Origin: JBBRDU01 sp038203615
GTDB taxonomy: Bacteria; Verrucomicrobiota; Verrucomicrobiia; Chthoniobacterales; UBA10450
Direction of reading: 5' to 3'
Assembly (NCBI GenBank): GCA_038203615.1
Contig: JBBRDU010000008.1
Location: forward strand, 4,379-68,378
DNA: 64,000 bases
The position numbers were made by a program, and so were the translations under genes. The notes beneath the pieces are model-generated. The model was not told the DNA's origin. It was given only the letters and a program-made list of their open reading frames with translations, and did no database searches. Positions 16,099 through 24,444 of the stretch are shown here, piece by piece (positions within the stretch are counted from its first letter, which is position 1; every line of letters starts with the position of its first letter).

Positions 16099-16132
16099 AA
16101 GGGTTGCGACGCTACAGCCAGGTTCGGCGGTA
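15925..16132 (-). repeat. Direct repeat flanking the giant gene, copy 2
   Basis: This matches 10094-10301 in the same orientation, including the start-codon region and about 35 bases upstream of it. The two copies bracket 5.6 kb holding the giant gene, its leader and its promoter. Confidence 0.7.
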
Positions 16133-16184
16133 AATTGGAAAGGAGCTCCCGTTCGGGAAATCGGGGGCGGACCGAGGAGGCTCT

Positions 16185-17129
16185 CTACGATTCCAGCAAG
16201 GCCAGGGCACAGGGGCGCTTGGTTGATTCCGAGCGACCCCAGATTCCGTTCCGCTTCGTTCCGGCCAGGAACTGAGCCCAGGCCCAGGCGCGCACGATGA
16301 TTTCCACGCCAATCGCCAGTAGCAGAATGGGGATCCGAACCTGCTGCGTTCGCCAAACCACGGCGATGGCTCGCAATCGCTCCGCCAGACTTTGCGTCTT
16401 CATCGAGTGTCCGCGTTTGCGTCTCAACCGCAAATAACCAAGCGTCACCACGGCTCTCTGGGTGATATAGTCGGCCAGGCGCAACGGAGCGGGACTGAGG
16501 ATCTGTGCCTGCGGCAGATAACGGACGGCAAACCCTTTACGGAGAAGCGACACCTCCAGTTCCGCCTCATCAACGAACGAGGTCTCATCGATCGCATTCA
16601 CCACATTTCTGAAAGTCGTGACCTCGGTGGACTTGGGAAACCTCGTAGCAATGACGTGGTGCAACGACCACATCAGACATGTAATTTCAAAAGCCAAATT
16701 CCCTTCTATTCCAAACGGAACGGAACGACCGGCCGCCACCCCCACGGACGGATCCTTGAATTCACGGACGAGCAAAGCAATGCACTCATCCCTGGGAAGA
16801 ACATCACCAGAAATCATGACGATGATTTCGATGTCGCGCAATTCTGCGAGACATTGGTTGATGGCGGCCGGCTTCCCGCCTCGCCGCTCGTTGACGATCA
16901 GCTTCACCGGCGTGGATGTGCTCTTGGCGAATTCCGTCACGATCTCGTTCGTGCCATCTTTCGACTCGTCACTCACGATGACAAACCGGCTGGCCGCACG
17001 GCCATCGACCCTGGTGCGATCCAGGACCGGGAGAAGTGCGGGCAGGTTCTGCGCTTCGTTAAAACAGGGGACCGCGAAGGCAAACGTGAGCGGGCGCGGA
17101 ACGACGCCGTAGCCGCCGGGCGGATTCAT
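16185..17129 (-). CDS. Glycosyltransferase family 2, membrane-associated
   Basis: A 314-residue GT-A fold transferase. The start FAFAVPCFNEAQNLPALLPVL is the classic family-2 nucleotide-binding strand, SDESKDGTNEIV follows near residue 58, and ISGDVLPRDE (near 110) is in the place of the DxD metal site. The C-terminus has basic, amphipathic and membrane-spanning stretches (VRIPILLLAIGVEIIVRAWAWA), so it is probably anchored at the inner membrane. The acceptor is unknown; a polysaccharide or glycolipid is likely. It stands 31 bp before gdhA's end on the same strand. Confidence 0.82.
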   Translation of the reverse strand: MNPPGGYGVVPRPLTFAFAVPCFNEAQNLPALLPVLDRTRVDGRAASRFVIVSDESKDGTNEIVTEFAKSTSTPVKLIVNERRGGKPAAINQCLAELRDIEIIVMISGDVLPRDECIALLVREFKDPSVGVAAGRSVPFGIEGNLAFEITCLMWSLHHVIATRFPKSTEVTTFRNVVNAIDETSFVDEAELEVSLLRKGFAVRYLPQAQILSPAPLRLADYITQRAVVTLGYLRLRRKRGHSMKTQSLAERLRAIAVVWRTQQVRIPILLLAIGVEIIVRAWAWAQFLAGTKRNGIWGRSESTKRPCALALLES

Positions 17130-17160
17130 CTCACTCCCATTCCGGGCCAGCGCGATCCAA

Positions 17161-18531
17161 TCATACCAGCCCTTGATCCATCATGGCATTCGCGACCTTC
17201 AGGAAGCCCGCGATATTGGCGCCGTTCACGTAGTTGCCGGGCGTGCCGTATTTCTCGGCCGTGCGATGGCAGACTTCGTGGATGGTCTTCATGATGTTGT
17301 AGAGGCGATTGTCCACTTCCTCGCGCGTCCAGGAAATGCGCATGCTGTTTTGCGCCATCTCCAGACCGGACGTGGCCACTCCGCCGGCGTTCGCCGCCTT
17401 CCCCGGGCCAAAGAGGATCTTCGCTTCCAGGAAATGATTGATCCCTTCAATGGTCGTCGGCATGTTGGCCCCTTCCGATACGACATACACGCCATTCCTG
17501 ATCAGGTTGGCTGCGTCTTTGCCGTTGATCTCGTTCTGGGTCGCACTGGGAAAGGCGCATTGAGCTTTGTGATTCCAAATTGGATTATGATCGGACATTT
17601 CGTCCAACGGCGTATAGATCGCGCCTTTGAACTTGTCCGCATATTCCGAAATACGGCCGCGCCGCGCGTTCTTCAGGTCCATGACGAAGGCGAGCTTCTC
17701 CCGCGTGATCCCGGGCTCGTCATATATATAACCGGACGAATCCGACAGGGTGACGGGACGCGCTCCCAGCGAAATTAATTTCTCGACCGTGTATTGCGCC
17801 ACGTTGCCGCTGCCCGAAACCAGGCAGACTTTGTCTTTCAACTCTTCCTTGCGCATCTTCAGCATCTCCGCCGCAAAATAAACCGCGCCGTAACCGGTCG
17901 CTTCCGGACGGATGACCGAGCCACCCCAGGTCAAACCCTTACCGGTCATGACCCCGGTAAACTCATTGCGGAGTCGCTTGTACATGCCGAATAAAAATCC
18001 AATCTCGCGCGCTCCCACGCCGATGTCTCCCGCCGGAATATCCGTGTCGGGACCGATGTGCCGAAAAAGCTCAGACATGAACGCCTGGCAAAAGCGCATG
18101 ACTTCGAAGTCGCTCTTGCCCCTTGGATCAAAGTCCGCCCCTCCCTTGCCGCCTCCCATGGGCAGCGTGGTGAGCGCATTCTTAAACACCTGCTCGAAGG
18201 CGAGAAATTTAAGAATGCCGAGGTTGACCGAGCGATGGAAGCGCAAGCCGCCCTTGTACGGCCCAATCGCGCTGTTCATCTGGATGCGAAATCCGCGATT
18301 CACATGAAATTCTCCCTGGTCATCGCGCCACGGCACGCGAAACATGATGACCCGTTCCGGTTCGATGATGCGCTCGAGAATCTTGTTCTGGCGAAACTCC
18401 GGGTGACGATCGAGCACGAGGGTGAGCGATTCTACCACCTCATGAACGGCCTGATGAAATTCGGGTTCGGCGGGGTTCCTGGCCTTAACATCGGCCATCA
18501 ATCCCGCGCCGTAATCTTTCGTGAGAGCCAT
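17161..18531 (-). CDS. gdhA: NADP-type glutamate dehydrogenase
   Basis: The enzyme assimilates ammonia into 2-oxoglutarate to give glutamate. The 456 residues carry the substrate region YKGGLRFH near 90, the catalytic-lysine motif LPMGGGKGG near 125, PAGDIGVGAREIG near 165 and GLTWGGS, then the Rossmann motif VSGSGNVAQYTVEK. The glycine pattern GSGNVA and the overall length suit the hexameric NADP-dependent class. ATG 18531 (MALTKDYG) is chosen; 10 upstream codons are open, and MADV at residue 12 is another option. It is probably a single-gene unit. Confidence 0.93.
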   Translation of the reverse strand: MALTKDYGAGLMADVKARNPAEPEFHQAVHEVVESLTLVLDRHPEFRQNKILERIIEPERVIMFRVPWRDDQGEFHVNRGFRIQMNSAIGPYKGGLRFHRSVNLGILKFLAFEQVFKNALTTLPMGGGKGGADFDPRGKSDFEVMRFCQAFMSELFRHIGPDTDIPAGDIGVGAREIGFLFGMYKRLRNEFTGVMTGKGLTWGGSVIRPEATGYGAVYFAAEMLKMRKEELKDKVCLVSGSGNVAQYTVEKLISLGARPVTLSDSSGYIYDEPGITREKLAFVMDLKNARRGRISEYADKFKGAIYTPLDEMSDHNPIWNHKAQCAFPSATQNEINGKDAANLIRNGVYVVSEGANMPTTIEGINHFLEAKILFGPGKAANAGGVATSGLEMAQNSMRISWTREEVDNRLYNIMKTIHEVCHRTAEKYGTPGNYVNGANIAGFLKVANAMMDQGLV

Positions 18532-18650
18532 AAACTTCAGCCTATGTCCGAGGCTAAACAAAACAGAAGCACAATCTCAGGCGGCCCGTGATCATTCGCC
18601 CGAGCCAAACCGTTAGAGAGGCGGTTGGGCCAACGGCCTGTCCTCTCAAC

Positions 18651-18680
18651 AGGTGCCTGGCACAAGCACCTCTACAACAC
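18651..18680. repeat. Short dispersed repeat, family E copy 1
   Basis: CAGGTGCCTGGCACAAGCAC followed by CTCTACAAC resembles the segment at 54777-54809 (CAGGTCCTTGGCACAAGCCC then ATCTACAAT). The two copies are 36 kb apart, both in intergenic DNA. Nothing else is evident in the gdhA-groEL gap besides the terminator. Confidence 0.5.
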
Positions 18681-18751
18681 TGAATCAACCGTCCGCTCGT
18701 TGCGTCGGTCAGCTTCCTGGGAAGAAACGCCGCCCTGCACCGACCAAGCAA

Positions 18752-18781
18752 AACAGCCGGACCCTTTCGAGTCCGGCTGTT
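18752..18781 (-). terminator. Rho-independent terminator of groEL
   Basis: A perfect 11-bp stem (AACAGCCGGAC with GTCCGGCTGTT) has an 8-base loop. On the minus strand it is followed by TTTTGCTT, and it lies 26 bases after the groEL stop codon. Confidence 0.85.
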
Positions 18782-18806
18782 CGTTCATTGTTTCGAGTGA
18801 GTTGGC

Positions 18807-20453
18807 TTAGTAGTCCATGCCGCCCATGCCACCCATGCCGCCGCCGCCACCTGGCATCGGAGGAGTTTTATCCTTCTCCGGGAGCTCGGTGATGATTGCT
18901 TCGGTGGTGAGCAATAGGCCTGAGATGGAAGCGGCGTTTTGCAACGCGCTCCGGGTCACCTTGGTCGGATCGACCACGCCGGCCTTGACCAGGTCGGTGT
19001 ACTCGCCGGTAGCCACATTGTAACCTTCGTTGCCTTTGCGCTTCTTTACTTCCTGCACGATGAGCGCGCCTTCCTGCCCCGCATTGTTCGCCAGCGTGCG
19101 GAGTGGCTCTTCGATAGCGCGACGCACAATTTGCACGCCCACGAGCTCGTCGCCTTCCAAGTCCTTGATGTTATCGAGTGCCTTCTGCGCACGGATCAGA
19201 GCGACACCGCCCCCGGGGACGATCCCTTCTTCCACCGCGGCGCGAGTCGCATGCAACGCGTCTTCCACGCGTGCCTTCTTCTCTTTCATCTCGGTCTCGG
19301 TGGCGGCACCGACGTTCACGACCGCGACACCGCCGGCCAGTTTGGCCAGACGTTCCTGCAACTTCTCGCGATCGTAATCGCTGGTCGTTTCTTCGATCTG
19401 GCGACGAATCTGCGAGACGCGACCCTGGATGTCGTTCTTCTTGCCTTCGCCTTCCACTATCGTGGTGTTCTCCTTGTCAATCGTGACGCGTTTTGCACGC
19501 CCTATATCCTCGAGTTTTACGTTCTCGAGTTTGATGCCGAGGTCTTCGGTAATACACTGCCCGCCGGTTAATACCGCGAGATCTTCCAGCATCGCCTTGC
19601 GACGATCGCCGAATCCCGGGGCCTTGACTGCGGCGACCTGCAAGGTGCCGCGGAGTTTGTTCACGACCAGAGTCGCGAGCGCTTCGCCTTCCACATCTTC
19701 CGCGATAATCAGAAGCGGACGGCCAGCCTTGGCTACTTTTTCAAGCAGCGGCAGCATGTCCTTCAAGCTCGAGATTTTCTTCTCGTGGATGAGGATGTAA
19801 GCGTTCTCGAGGATGGCCTCCATGGCCTCCGCGTTGGTCACGAAATAAGGCGACAGATATCCTTTGTCGAACTGCATGCCTTCGACCACGTCGAGCGTTG
19901 TCTCAATCGACTTCGCTTCTTCGACCGTGATCGTTCCGTCTTTGCCCACTTTGTCCATGGCGTCGGCGATGATCTCGCCAATCGTTTTGTCCCAGTTGGC
20001 CGAAACGGTCGCAACCTGTGCTATTTCCGTGCGGTCGCTCACTTTCTTGGAGATTTTCGCCAGCTCCTTCACGACTGCTTCGACGGCCTTGTTGATGCCG
20101 CGCTGCAGGGAGGTCGGATTGGCCCCGGCCGTGACGTTGCGCAGTCCTTCTCTGTAGATGGACTCCGCCAGGACAGTGGCCGTGGTGGTGCCGTCACCCG
20201 CGATGTCGGAAGTCTTGGAAGCGACTTCACGAACGAGTTGGGCGCCCATATTCTCATAGGGGTCTTCCAGCTCGATTTCTTTCGCGACGGTCACACCGTC
20301 TTTCGTAATCGTGGGACTGCCGTATTTCTTATCGAGAATGACGTTGCGTCCGCTCGGCCCGAGGGTGGCCTTGACGGCGCGCGCCAGTTTCTCGATGCCG
20401 CGCAACAATGCATGCCGCGCGTTCTCATCGAATTGTAGTTGTTTAGCTGCCAT
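18807..20453 (-). CDS. groEL: Chaperonin GroEL
   Basis: The 548-residue subunit of the ATP-driven folding chamber. It shows the ATP-site motifs VKATLGPSGRNV (near 30) and GDGTTTATVLA (near 86), the hinge and apical sequences PLLIIAEDVEGEALATLV and KAPGFGDRRKAML, and the glycine-methionine tail GGGGGMGGMGG. The start MAAKQLQF fits the family. It follows groES by 40 bp and ends in a strong terminator. No CIRCE operator was seen upstream of groES, so control is by some other route. Confidence 0.98.
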   Translation of the reverse strand: MAAKQLQFDENARHALLRGIEKLARAVKATLGPSGRNVILDKKYGSPTITKDGVTVAKEIELEDPYENMGAQLVREVASKTSDIAGDGTTTATVLAESIYREGLRNVTAGANPTSLQRGINKAVEAVVKELAKISKKVSDRTEIAQVATVSANWDKTIGEIIADAMDKVGKDGTITVEEAKSIETTLDVVEGMQFDKGYLSPYFVTNAEAMEAILENAYILIHEKKISSLKDMLPLLEKVAKAGRPLLIIAEDVEGEALATLVVNKLRGTLQVAAVKAPGFGDRRKAMLEDLAVLTGGQCITEDLGIKLENVKLEDIGRAKRVTIDKENTTIVEGEGKKNDIQGRVSQIRRQIEETTSDYDREKLQERLAKLAGGVAVVNVGAATETEMKEKKARVEDALHATRAAVEEGIVPGGGVALIRAQKALDNIKDLEGDELVGVQIVRRAIEEPLRTLANNAGQEGALIVQEVKKRKGNEGYNVATGEYTDLVKAGVVDPTKVTRSALQNAASISGLLLTTEAIITELPEKDKTPPMPGGGGGMGGMGGMDY

Positions 20454-20493
20454 AATTTAGTTGGTATTTTCTAGTTGAGAGTTGAGAGGAGCG

Positions 20494-20790
20494 TTAACCG
20501 AGAATGCCGAGGATGTCGTCCTCGCGCATGATCAGGAAGCTGTCCCCGCCGATCTTGATTTCGGTGCCGCCGTATTTCGAGATCAGCACTTTGTCACCCT
20601 TCTTGACGGTGAACTCCACTTTTTTGCCGTTGTCGTCCACCTTGCCCGTGCCGAGAGCGACAACTTTGCCCTCCTGCGGTTTTTCCTTGGCGGTATCGGG
20701 AATAATGATTCCGCCCTTTTTCACTTCGGTCTCTTCAATCGGCTGCACCAGCACCCGATCTCCGAGAGGTCTGACATTCACTGCTGCCAT
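20494..20790 (-). CDS. groES: Co-chaperonin GroES
   Basis: A 98-residue lid of the GroEL chamber, of normal length. It begins VRPLGDRVLVQPIEETEVK, has the mobile loop GGIIIPDTAKEKPQEGKV that docks on GroEL, and ends LIMREDDILGIL. The frame runs 85 codons further upstream in repeat-free but non-homologous sequence antisense to nothing useful; ATG 20790 with an AG-rich ribosome site is clear. It is followed by groEL and preceded, 79 bp upstream on the same strand, by dnaK. Confidence 0.97.
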   Translation of the reverse strand: MAAVNVRPLGDRVLVQPIEETEVKKGGIIIPDTAKEKPQEGKVVALGTGKVDDNGKKVEFTVKKGDKVLISKYGGTEIKIGGDSFLIMREDDILGILG

Positions 20791-20824
20791 AATTATTTTC
20801 TCTCTTTCTTGTTTGTGGTTGAAC

Positions 20825-20852
20825 CGGCGGTCGTTCCTGAGAGAAACCGCCG
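20825..20852 (-). promoter_or_regulatory. Hairpin between dnaK and groES
   Basis: CGGCGGT pairs with ACCGCCG around a 14-base loop, midway between the dnaK stop and the groES start. No U-run follows, so it is more likely a processing, stabilising or partial-termination hairpin than a full terminator. Confidence 0.4.
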
Positions 20853-20869
20853 CCGGCAAATTTGTTTCG

Positions 20870-22831
20870 TTACTTCTTCTTGTCTTCGTCGACGACCTCG
20901 AACTCCGCATCGACGACGTCACCCTTTCCGCTGCGACCGCCCGCGCCGGCTTCCGGGCCGGGACGCGACTGCGTTTCCGGTCCAGGCTGGGCTGCGCCCG
21001 CACTTGCGCTGGCGCCGGCTGAGGCCTGCTTGTAAAGCTCGGCACTCACATCCTGGAATTTGTTCTGCAGGTCGTCGTAAGTCTGCTTGATCGCGTCGGT
21101 GTCGTTGCGATTGATCGCGTCCCGCACCGCCGCTATGGCGTCTTCCACCTGCTTTTTCTTATCGCCCGGAACTTTGTCCCCGAGATCCTTCAATTGCTTC
21201 TCGCTCTGGTAAGCGAGCATGTCGGCGTTGTTCTTGATCTCGATCGCTTCCTTCGCCTTCTTGTCCTCTTCGGCATGCGATTCGGCTTCGCGCTGCATCT
21301 TCTCGACCTCATCCTTCGAAAGACCCGAGCTGCCGGTGATGGAAATCTTTTGCTCCTTGCCCGTGCCGAGGTCCTTGGCTGAGACATGCAGGATGCCATT
21401 GGCATCGATATCGAAAGTCACTTCGATCTGCGGAACGCCCCGCGGGGCCGGCGGGATTCCATCGAGATGGAACGTGCCAAGATTTTTATTATCGCGAGAG
21501 AGCGGTCGCTCGCCCTGCAAAATTTTAATTTCCACGCCCGGCTGGTTGTCGCTATAGGTCGAAAAGATCTGCGACTTGCGGGTCGGAATCGTCGTGTTAC
21601 GCGGAATCATGGGCGTGGCCACGCCACCGGCGGTCTCAATCGCCAGGGTCAACGGCGTCACGTCGAGCAGGAGAACATCCTTCACGTCTCCTTTGAGCAC
21701 GCCGCCCTGGATGCCGGCGCCAATCGCCACCACTTCATCCGGGTTCACGCCCTTGTGCGGTTCCTTGCCCACAATGCTGCGCGCGATGTCGACTACTTTC
21801 GGCATGCGCGTCATGCCGCCCACCAGCACCAGTTCGTTGATTTCTTTCTCGGAAATCTTGGCGTCAGCCAGACAGGCCTTTACCGGCGGGACTGTCCGCT
21901 GGAAAAGATCATCGCAAAGCTGCTCCAGTTTCGACCGGGTCAGCTTCTTTTGAATGTGCTTCGGACCGCTCGCATCCGCTGTGACAAACGGCAGATTGAT
22001 CTCGTATTCCTGCGTGGACGACAGTGCGATCTTCGCCTTCTCCGCTTCTTCTTTGATGCGCTGGATGGCATCCGGCTGTTTGGTCAGATCGATCCCACTG
22101 TCATTCTTAAATTCGTTCACGATCCAATCCATGATGCGTGAATCCCAGTCGTCACCGCCTAGGTGCGTATCGCCATTGGTCGCCTTCACTTCAAAGACGC
22201 CGTCGCCGATTTCCAGAACCGAAATGTCGAAGGTGCCGCCACCCAGGTCATAGACCGCGATCTTCTCGTCCTTCTTCTTATCCAGACCGTAGGCCAGCGA
22301 GGCCGCTGTCGGTTCGTTGATAATGCGCAGAACTTCCAGGCCGGCGATCTTGCCCGCGTCCTTGGTCGCATTGCGCTGCGAGTCGTTGAAATAGGCCGGC
22401 ACGGTGACGACCGCCTGCGTAATCTTTTCGCCCAGCTTCGCTTCCGCGTCGGCTTTCAGCTTCGAAAGAATCATCGCCGAAATTTCGGGCGGCGAGAACG
22501 TCTTGGTTTCGCCGCTCACTTCCACTTGCACGTGCGCGTCGCCATTGGCCGCTTTCACAACTTTATAGGGGACGCGATGCTCTTCTTCGCGGACTTCATC
22601 GAACTTCCGCCCCATGAAACGCTTGATTGAGAAAATCGTGTTCGCTGGATTGGTGACAGCCTGCCGTTTGGCGGCTTGGCCAACCAATCGCTCCCCGTTT
22701 TTCGTGAACGCAACGACGGAAGGCGTGGTGCGAGCGCCTTCGCTATTCTCCAAAACTACCGGGTCGCCCCCTTCCATCACAGCCATGCACGAGTTAGTGG
22801 TGCCTAGATCGATACCTAAAACTTTTGCCAT
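20870..22831 (-). CDS. dnaK: Chaperone DnaK (Hsp70)
   Basis: This 653-residue ATP-dependent chaperone has the ATPase start VLGIDLGTTNSC, the motifs NEPTAASLAYGLDKK near 170 and YDLGGGTFDISVLE near 200, and the linker DVLLLDVTPLTL near 395. The substrate domain contains TIPTRKSQIFSTYSDNQPGV. It ends GDVVDAEFEVVDEDKKK, matching the EEVD-like acidic tail of bacterial DnaK. A GGAGG ribosome site precedes ATG 22831. Neither grpE nor dnaJ is adjacent; groES and groEL follow on the same strand, which is an unusual pairing. Confidence 0.98.
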   Translation of the reverse strand: MAKVLGIDLGTTNSCMAVMEGGDPVVLENSEGARTTPSVVAFTKNGERLVGQAAKRQAVTNPANTIFSIKRFMGRKFDEVREEEHRVPYKVVKAANGDAHVQVEVSGETKTFSPPEISAMILSKLKADAEAKLGEKITQAVVTVPAYFNDSQRNATKDAGKIAGLEVLRIINEPTAASLAYGLDKKKDEKIAVYDLGGGTFDISVLEIGDGVFEVKATNGDTHLGGDDWDSRIMDWIVNEFKNDSGIDLTKQPDAIQRIKEEAEKAKIALSSTQEYEINLPFVTADASGPKHIQKKLTRSKLEQLCDDLFQRTVPPVKACLADAKISEKEINELVLVGGMTRMPKVVDIARSIVGKEPHKGVNPDEVVAIGAGIQGGVLKGDVKDVLLLDVTPLTLAIETAGGVATPMIPRNTTIPTRKSQIFSTYSDNQPGVEIKILQGERPLSRDNKNLGTFHLDGIPPAPRGVPQIEVTFDIDANGILHVSAKDLGTGKEQKISITGSSGLSKDEVEKMQREAESHAEEDKKAKEAIEIKNNADMLAYQSEKQLKDLGDKVPGDKKKQVEDAIAAVRDAINRNDTDAIKQTYDDLQNKFQDVSAELYKQASAGASASAGAAQPGPETQSRPGPEAGAGGRSGKGDVVDAEFEVVDEDKKK

Positions 22832-23091
22832 TTGGTTAAAATCCTCCATGCCCACCTTCAGCAGGGCATGTTCCATTCCGCAATGATTGCCTAACATGCT
22901 GTATGACAATTACTTAAGTAAATAGACATACTATCTAAACGAGACATTATGGCCCGTTTGCTTGACTTCGACTGCGACATCTGGTTACGCCTCGATCTCT
23001 TCCCGTAAACCCTGCTCTTTCACCTCCCCTGCACTGGAAGCGGCTTGGGATTTGCGCTCGGATATTAAACAAGGCCCGCCTCGCCGCGGGT
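22832..23091. promoter_or_regulatory. Divergent control region, dnaK and 23092 gene
   Basis: The 260 bases between two divergent genes are the most AT-rich nearby and hold a perfect 12-bp palindrome TTACTTAAGTAA (22910-22921). No clear sigma-70 or heat-shock promoter with both boxes was found. The palindrome could be an operator. Confidence 0.4.
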
Positions 23092-23475
23092 ATGTCTCCT
23101 GCTTTTTCACCACCAAGAATGGAAAATGCCGCGCCTCCTGTTTTGCAAAGTCCGCCCGACATTACCTTCGCTTGCATCCATTGTTCGTCGCCTCTGGTGG
23201 TGGACGCCGCGGCGCAAGGAATGACCCTGGCGTGCCAGAAGTGCGGGAAGCCCACGCCCGTGCCATCGACGCCCGCTCACTCCGGCAGCGATGCCGCTGC
23301 TCAAACGCACTTGGCCAGCCTGAAACGCCAGTTGAAAGAGAACGAATCGCAGCGCACCGAGATCACGGGCTACATCAATCAGCTCAGCATCCAACTGCAC
23401 CGCTGGCAACTTCGCCTGCAAACACTGAACGAGCGGCGGCAGGAATTGGATAAAGAAGTGCGCGCGGCGGAGTAA
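23092..23475 (+). CDS. Zinc-ribbon plus coiled-coil protein, unknown
   Basis: The 127 residues divide into a short N-terminal zinc ribbon (CIHCSSPLVV and CQKCGKP, knuckles 19 residues apart) and a C-terminal helix of about 55 residues with heptad character (LASLKRQLKENESQRTEITGY onwards), likely a coiled coil. There is no signal peptide. The ribbon resembles those seen at the front of many Planctomycetes/Verrucomicrobia regulatory or scaffold proteins, but no family name can be given. ATG 23119 is an alternative start. The gene lies between dnaK (divergent) and thyA. Confidence 0.6.
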   Translation: MSPAFSPPRMENAAPPVLQSPPDITFACIHCSSPLVVDAAAQGMTLACQKCGKPTPVPSTPAHSGSDAAAQTHLASLKRQLKENESQRTEITGYINQLSIQLHRWQLRLQTLNERRQELDKEVRAAE

Positions 23476-23488
23476 GGTAGACGCTTCG

Positions 23489-23576
23489 TGGCATCGGCAT
23501 CCTGTCCGCCAACCGGACGGACTCGTCCCGTGGCGAGCCGATGAATTCTCAAACATGGACTGGAAGCCCATGCCAC
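23489..23576. repeat. Palindromic repeat, family C copy 1 (split by the 33-bp element)
   Basis: Ends GTGGCAT and ATGCCAC are inverted. The inner part TGGCATCGGCATCCTG and CCGATG folds as CATCGGCA/TGCCGATG once the 33-bp element at 23505-23537 is removed. A copy without that element is at 62206-62253. Confidence 0.8.
23505..23537 (+). mobile_element. 33-bp hairpin micro-element, copy 1 (in repeat C)
   Basis: It starts TCCGCC, has the central block CGGACGGACTCGTCC and ends GGCGAG. GGACG/CGTCC form a stem around GACT, and CGCC/GGCG can pair outside. Deleting exactly these 33 bases gives the sequence of the uninterrupted family C repeat at 62206. It matches the copy inside thyA at 28 of 33 positions. 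Confidence 0.8.
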
Positions 23577-23593
23577 ATTCAATACGGTGATGC

Positions 23594-24421
23594 GTGCGCG
23601 CATACCACGACCTGCTGGAGCTCGTTCTGGAGCAAGGTCAGGAGCGCACGGATCGGACCGGCGTCGGCACCATTTCGGTCTTCGGCGCGCAGGCGCGCTT
23701 CGATCTGCGAGAAACATTTCCGCTGCTCACGACCAAAAAGCTGCATCTCAAGTCGATCATTTACGAGCTGCTCTGGTTTTTGCGTGGCGACACCAACATT
23801 CGCTACCTGATCGAGCACGGCGTCAGCATCTGGAATGAATGGGCCGACGAAGCCGGAGATCTCGGGCGTGTTTATGGCGCGCAATGGCGCGATTGGCGCG
23901 GCGAAAATGGCGTGCGTGTGGATCAAATAGAAAGCGTCATCACTCAAATCAAATCAAACCCGGAGAGCCGCCGATTGATCGTGAGCGCGTGGAACCCGGC
24001 CGAAGTGGACAAGATGTCTTTGCCACCGTGCCATGTTCTCTTTCAGTTTTACGTGTCCGCCGGTCGGACGGACTCGTCCGGAGGCGAGCAGGAGGGAGAA
24101 CTCAGTTGCCAGCTCTATCAGCGCAGCGCCGATCTCTTCCTGGGAGTGCCATTCAACATCGCCTCCTATGCCCTTCTTACCATGATGGTCGCGCAAGTGA
24201 CGGGACTTCGGCCGGGCGACTTTGTGCACACCTTTGGTGATCTGCATCTCTACCGGAACCATCTCGATCAGGCGCGCGAGCAACTGACGCGTGATTTCCG
24301 TCCACTCCCGCGGATGCAACTCAATCCAGCGACCAAGAACATCCACGACTTCCAGTTCGAAGACTTCCAGCTCGTCGGCTACGACCCGCATCCGTCAATC
24401 AAAGCGCCGATCGCGGTGTGA
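23594..24421 (+). CDS. thyA: Thymidylate synthase with an 11-residue insert
   Basis: ThyA methylates dUMP to dTMP using methylene-tetrahydrofolate. The 275 residues follow E. coli ThyA closely: DRTGVGTISVFG, TTKKLHLKSIIYELLWFLRG, the catalytic loop LPPCHVLFQFYV with Cys146, SCQLYQRSADLFLGVPFNIA, and the end HPSIKAPIAV. Residues 155-165 (SAGRTDSSGGE) are an extra 11 codons encoded by a 33-bp element; without them the sequence reads FYV-QEGE-LSCQLYQ, as in the family. GTG 23594 is the start, because a stop lies two codons upstream in frame. Catalytic residues look intact. Confidence 0.95.
   Translation: MRAYHDLLELVLEQGQERTDRTGVGTISVFGAQARFDLRETFPLLTTKKLHLKSIIYELLWFLRGDTNIRYLIEHGVSIWNEWADEAGDLGRVYGAQWRDWRGENGVRVDQIESVITQIKSNPESRRLIVSAWNPAEVDKMSLPPCHVLFQFYVSAGRTDSSGGEQEGELSCQLYQRSADLFLGVPFNIASYALLTMMVAQVTGLRPGDFVHTFGDLHLYRNHLDQAREQLTRDFRPLPRMQLNPATKNIHDFQFEDFQLVGYDPHPSIKAPIAV
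24056..24088 (+). mobile_element. 33-bp hairpin micro-element, copy 2 (in frame inside thyA)
   Basis: Same start TCCGCC, centre CGGACGGACTCGTCC and end GGCGAG as 23505-23537. The stem CGGACG/CGTCCG (loop GACT) is one pair longer than in copy 1. It begins exactly on a codon boundary (codon 155) and adds 11 codons. At both sites the flanks read TG before and C after the element. Confidence 0.8.
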
Positions 24422-24444
24422 TTACCGCTCAATTATATCTGTAG

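Noticed and set aside
20791..20869. CIRCE operator upstream of groES
   Set aside because: No TTAGCACTC-N9-GAGTGCTAA pattern is present; only the GC-rich hairpin is seen.
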